From: Anaerolineae bacterium
GTDB taxonomy: Bacteria; Chloroflexota; Anaerolineae; B4-G1
DNA: 14,999 bases
Direction: 5' to 3'
Assembly: GCA_030612585.1 (NCBI GenBank)
Contig: JAUWNP010000107.1
Coordinates: 1-14,999 of the forward strand
The notes under the pieces were generated by a model. The model made no database searches. It was given only the letters and a program-made list of their open reading frames with translations, and was not told the origin of the DNA. The translations under genes were made by a program, and so were the position numbers. Of the stretch, positions 12,830-14,999 are shown piece after piece. Positions within the stretch are counted from its first letter, which is position 1. Every line of letters starts with the position of its first letter.

Positions 12830-13560
12830 AGGCCATCCTCCTGCTGACCATCAGCGGACTGGTGCTGGTGGCACTGCTGATCCTGCGCGGCAGGAGAGGT
12901 CCGCGCCCGACGATACGTCCGCTGCCCGCCTTCCAAGCCCTGCGGGACGAAACAGGACGTGCCGCCGAGTGCGGTGGGACAATTCACATTGCGCTTGGCA
13001 GCGGCGGGCTGAACGGGGAACAGGCAGTCTCGTCGCTGGCTGGGCTCCAGATGGTAGAGGCGCTGGCCGGCGACGCCATCTCCTACAGCGTCCAGCCCAT
13101 CATCACCGTGGGTGACCCCACGCTGCTTCCCCTGGCCCAGGATACCCTGCGCCGAGCCTATGAGCGACATGGTCTCACAGAACGGTACGACCCTGGTCAG
13201 GTGCGCTTCGTCGCGCCATCACCGGTGGCGTATGCAGCCGGAGCCGCCAACGTGGTCACGACTGAGGGCGTGACGGTCAACGTGATGGCGGGCGCTTTCG
13301 GAGCCGAGGTCTCACTTATCGCCGACGCTGGAGCCCGGCGCGCCCTTCCGCAATTGGCCGCTGCTGCCGCGCCCCAGGCCGTTGGCGCACTATATCCCAC
13401 GACCGAGTACCTGGCCATGGGGGAGGAACTCTACGCCGCTGGCGCTTATACGACCGGAGAGCGGCACTACCTGGTCAGCCTGGTGGCCCAAGATATCATG
13501 CGCGTGATCCTGGTGTTGGTCATCCTGGGTGCGGCTGTCCTGGCATTTGTAGGTGGTTAG
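12814..13560 (+). CDS. Membrane-anchored protein, DUF6754-like
   Basis: A 248-residue protein with a hydrophobic helix at each end (residues about 5-22, EAILLLTISGLVLVALLIL, and about 226-246, IMRVILVLVILGAAVLAFV). Between them is a soluble domain of about 200 residues: CGGTIHIALGSGGLNGEQAVSSLAGLQMVEALA, PIITVGDPTLLPLAQDTLRRAY, VRFVAPSPVAYAAGAANVV, VNVMAGAFGAEVSLIADAGAR and PTTEYLAMGEELYAAGAYT. From memory this resembles the DUF6754 family of uncharacterised proteins; I could not check. The Gly/Ala-rich, alternating pattern suggests an α/β fold, but no catalytic motif is evident. ATG 12814 follows GGAGAGGAG; ATG 12820 is an alternative. It is coupled to the gene upstream by overlap and lies 9 bp before the next. 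Confidence 0.8.
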   Translation: MEMHIEAILLLTISGLVLVALLILRGRRGPRPTIRPLPAFQALRDETGRAAECGGTIHIALGSGGLNGEQAVSSLAGLQMVEALAGDAISYSVQPIITVGDPTLLPLAQDTLRRAYERHGLTERYDPGQVRFVAPSPVAYAAGAANVVTTEGVTVNVMAGAFGAEVSLIADAGARRALPQLAAAAAPQAVGALYPTTEYLAMGEELYAAGAYTTGERHYLVSLVAQDIMRVILVLVILGAAVLAFVGG

Positions 13561-13569
13561 AGGAGCCCG

Positions 13570-14193
13570 ATGAGCCGTCTCGTCAAGCAGTGGATTCCCA
13601 TCCTTATCGCAACAATCACGGGTCTGGTCGTGTTGGCCGGATACCTGTTCCCGATCCCGCTGTTGACTTACTATCGTGACCGCCTGGTCGAGTGGGCAGT
13701 CATCGTGACCGCCTTCGCCTTCGTCCTGGGCCTGTTCAACATTCTGCGCATTCACGGCGGGCGAGTGATCCGCTTACGCAAGGGCTGGTTCTACAGCCTG
13801 GTACTGCTGCTCGCTGCGCTGGCAGCCTGGATCCCTCCGGTACTGTACGGACCATCAAGTACACCAACCCAACAGATGCTCAACTACGTAATCGGTCCGC
13901 TAGGGGCATCGCTGGCCGCACTGGTGGTCTTCACACTAGCGTTGGCGGCGTTCAGATTGCTGCGCGCACGGCGTAGTGTGGGAGCCGTGTTTTTTATACT
14001 GATTGTGGCTGTGGCGCTGCTGGGCAGCACGCCCTTCGTGGGCCTGGAGTGGTTGGCCGACGCCCGGGACTGGATCATCAACGTGCCAGGGATGGCAGGA
14101 GGACGTGGCCTGCTATTGGGAGCCGCGTTGGGCACGGTGATCACCGCGCTGCGAGTCTTCATAGGCAGCGACCGGCCTCATAGTGAATTCTGA
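13570..14193 (+). CDS. Integral membrane protein of unknown function
   Basis: A 207-residue protein with about five to six hydrophobic segments: IPILIATITGLVVLAGYLF at the N-terminus, AVIVTAFAFVLGLFNIL, WFYSLVLLLAALAAWIPPV, GPLGASLAALVVFTLALAAF, VGAVFFILIVAVALLGST and a Gly-rich last helix near residue 180 (GRGLLLGAALGTVITALRVF). Short basic loops (RIHGGRVIRLRKG, RLLRARRS) suggest which sides face the cytoplasm. I recognise no family. GAGGAG lies 4 nt before ATG 13570, and the preceding gene stops 9 bp upstream. It is followed after 11 bp by the zinc-ribbon gene. It probably acts with the neighbouring DUF6754-like protein, though only the operon supports this. Confidence 0.82.
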   Translation: MSRLVKQWIPILIATITGLVVLAGYLFPIPLLTYYRDRLVEWAVIVTAFAFVLGLFNILRIHGGRVIRLRKGWFYSLVLLLAALAAWIPPVLYGPSSTPTQQMLNYVIGPLGASLAALVVFTLALAAFRLLRARRSVGAVFFILIVAVALLGSTPFVGLEWLADARDWIINVPGMAGGRGLLLGAALGTVITALRVFIGSDRPHSEF

Positions 14194-14204
14194 GTAGTGG
14201 TGCA

Positions 14205-14999
14205 ATGATTTACTGTCCAAAGTGCGGCACAGCCAATCGAAGGGGAAGTCGCTTCTGTAACGAATGTGGCGAAACGCTCCCGATGGGCACAGCGCTACGC
14301 TGCCCAATGTGCGGCACGATGAACCCCGTCGGCAACGTTTATTGTGACCAATGCAACGCTCGCCTCACCCCAATGAAAGTGCCGCCCCCCGGCGAATCGG
14401 AACGCGAGCAGGCTCCAATCAAGGGGCTTTCCCTGCCTACTATTCTACTGGAGGAGGAGAGAGAGCAACAGGTTGAGGGCATAACCAAGAGAGTCGAGGT
14501 GGAGGAAGAAGTAGAAAAAGAGACAGCGGGGGATTGGTTGGCACAACTCCGGGCTTCAGAGGAGGAAGAAGAAGAAGAAGGGCCTGATGTTATAGCCGAA
14601 TCCATTGAGCCGGTCGAGTTGCCCGATTGGCTGCATGACATGGGGCCAATTGGTATGGAAGCCCAAGCAACACTGGGCGAGGAGCAATCAGCCACCGAAG
14701 CACCTTTGGAGGAAGAAGCACCAGCGATGCCACCCCCCACCTCGGCCGAGATCCCCGGCTGGCTGCAGGAGATAGCACCATCGGAGGCAGCACCACCTGA
14801 GGCTGCGCTAACAGCGCTTGAGCCCGCGCCGGAGGAACCGGCTCCCGATATGCCCCCACCGGCCGAGATCCCCGACTGGCTGCAGGAGATAGCACCATCG
14901 GAGGCAGCACCACCTGAGGCCACGCCAACAGTGATCGAGCCCGCGCCAGAGGAACAGGCCCCCGACATGCACGCGCCCCCACCGGCCGAGATCCCCGAC
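14205..14999 (+). CDS. Double zinc-ribbon protein with acidic Pro-rich DWL repeats (partial, runs off right edge)
   Basis: An open frame of 265 codons with no stop before the window end. Two zinc ribbons open it: C4-C7-C18-C21 (YCPKCG, FCNECG) and C33-C36-C47-C50 (RCPMCG, YCDQCN). After residue 60 comes a low-complexity acidic region with a run of Glu near residue 125 and a Trp-Leu motif that recurs: GDWLAQL, LPDWLHDM, IPGWLQEI, IPDWLQEI, and another beginning at the edge. The last copies form a 39-41 residue tandem repeat (PAEIPDWLQEIAPSEAAPPEA...). Such spaced DWL motifs on a disordered chain look like short linear peptides that could bind a partner many times. No membrane segment is seen yet; one may lie beyond the edge. 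The ribosome site is weak. Confidence 0.85.
   Translation, partial: MIYCPKCGTANRRGSRFCNECGETLPMGTALRCPMCGTMNPVGNVYCDQCNARLTPMKVPPPGESEREQAPIKGLSLPTILLEEEREQQVEGITKRVEVEEEVEKETAGDWLAQLRASEEEEEEEGPDVIAESIEPVELPDWLHDMGPIGMEAQATLGEEQSATEAPLEEEAPAMPPPTSAEIPGWLQEIAPSEAAPPEAALTALEPAPEEPAPDMPPPAEIPDWLQEIAPSEAAPPEATPTVIEPAPEEQAPDMHAPPPAEIPD
14745..14999 (+). repeat. In-frame tandem coding repeat (117 then 123 bp)
   Basis: GCCGAGATCCCC recurs at 14745, 14862 and 14985, at spacings of 117 and 123 bp, both multiples of three. The first ~59 bp of the unit are nearly identical between the first two copies. A degenerate earlier copy (LPDWLHDM) begins near 14618. High nucleotide identity points to recent duplication or recombination. 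The third copy is cut by the window end. Confidence 0.92.

Overview
The window looks like a chromosomal segment of an uncultured Chloroflexota bacterium, probably Anaerolineae-like. This is inferred from gene content, high G+C in the core genes, the style of the intergenic DNA (short 7-8 bp tandem repeats and small hairpins at gene junctions), and a zinc-ribbon protein with acidic 'DWL' repeats. No rRNA, tRNA or CRISPR array was seen.

Layout. (1) 1-84, minus: the first 28 codons of a transposase that runs off the left edge. (2) 143-2924: psuG (pseudouridine-5'-phosphate glycosidase) overlaps by 8 bp a 626-residue protein made of a many-pass membrane region and a C-terminal endonuclease/exonuclease/phosphatase (EEP) domain. 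(3) 3005-3593: a good promoter and a low-G+C HNH nuclease gene with a second C-terminal Cys/His cluster. (4) 3629-5662: recF and rsmG converge on a long imperfect hairpin built from octamer repeats; both stop codons lie in its arms. (5) 5663-5981: a 319-bp gene-free stretch holding a heptamer array, divergent promoter candidates, an inverted repeat around the bmpA -35 box, and a leader of about 126 nt with tiny ORFs. (6) 5982-12356: a nucleoside-uptake locus: BmpA/PnrA-type lipoprotein, two BPD_transp_2 permeases, a double-ABC ATPase, then an MTA/SAH/adenosine deaminase-like amidohydrolase. (7) 12447-14999: a promoter and four tightly packed genes of unknown role (a 90-residue soluble protein, a DUF6754-like membrane-anchored protein, a 207-residue membrane protein, and a double-zinc-ribbon protein cut by the right edge).

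How the genes fit together. The Bmp-type ABC importer should bring in nucleosides. The amidohydrolase downstream could deaminate adenosine-type compounds, and psuG, about 5 kb upstream, breaks down pseudouridine 5'-phosphate. Together they suggest scavenging of RNA and nucleoside debris. recF and rsmG are housekeeping genes. The last four genes look like one operon, possibly a membrane-associated complex, but no function can be assigned from sequence alone.

The most unusual feature is the repeats. There are five separate arrays with a 7- or 8-bp period, each with its own unit sequence, and three dispersed-type repeats or hairpins. Most sit at gene ends. Three instances lie in frame inside genes, in what look like loops or linkers.
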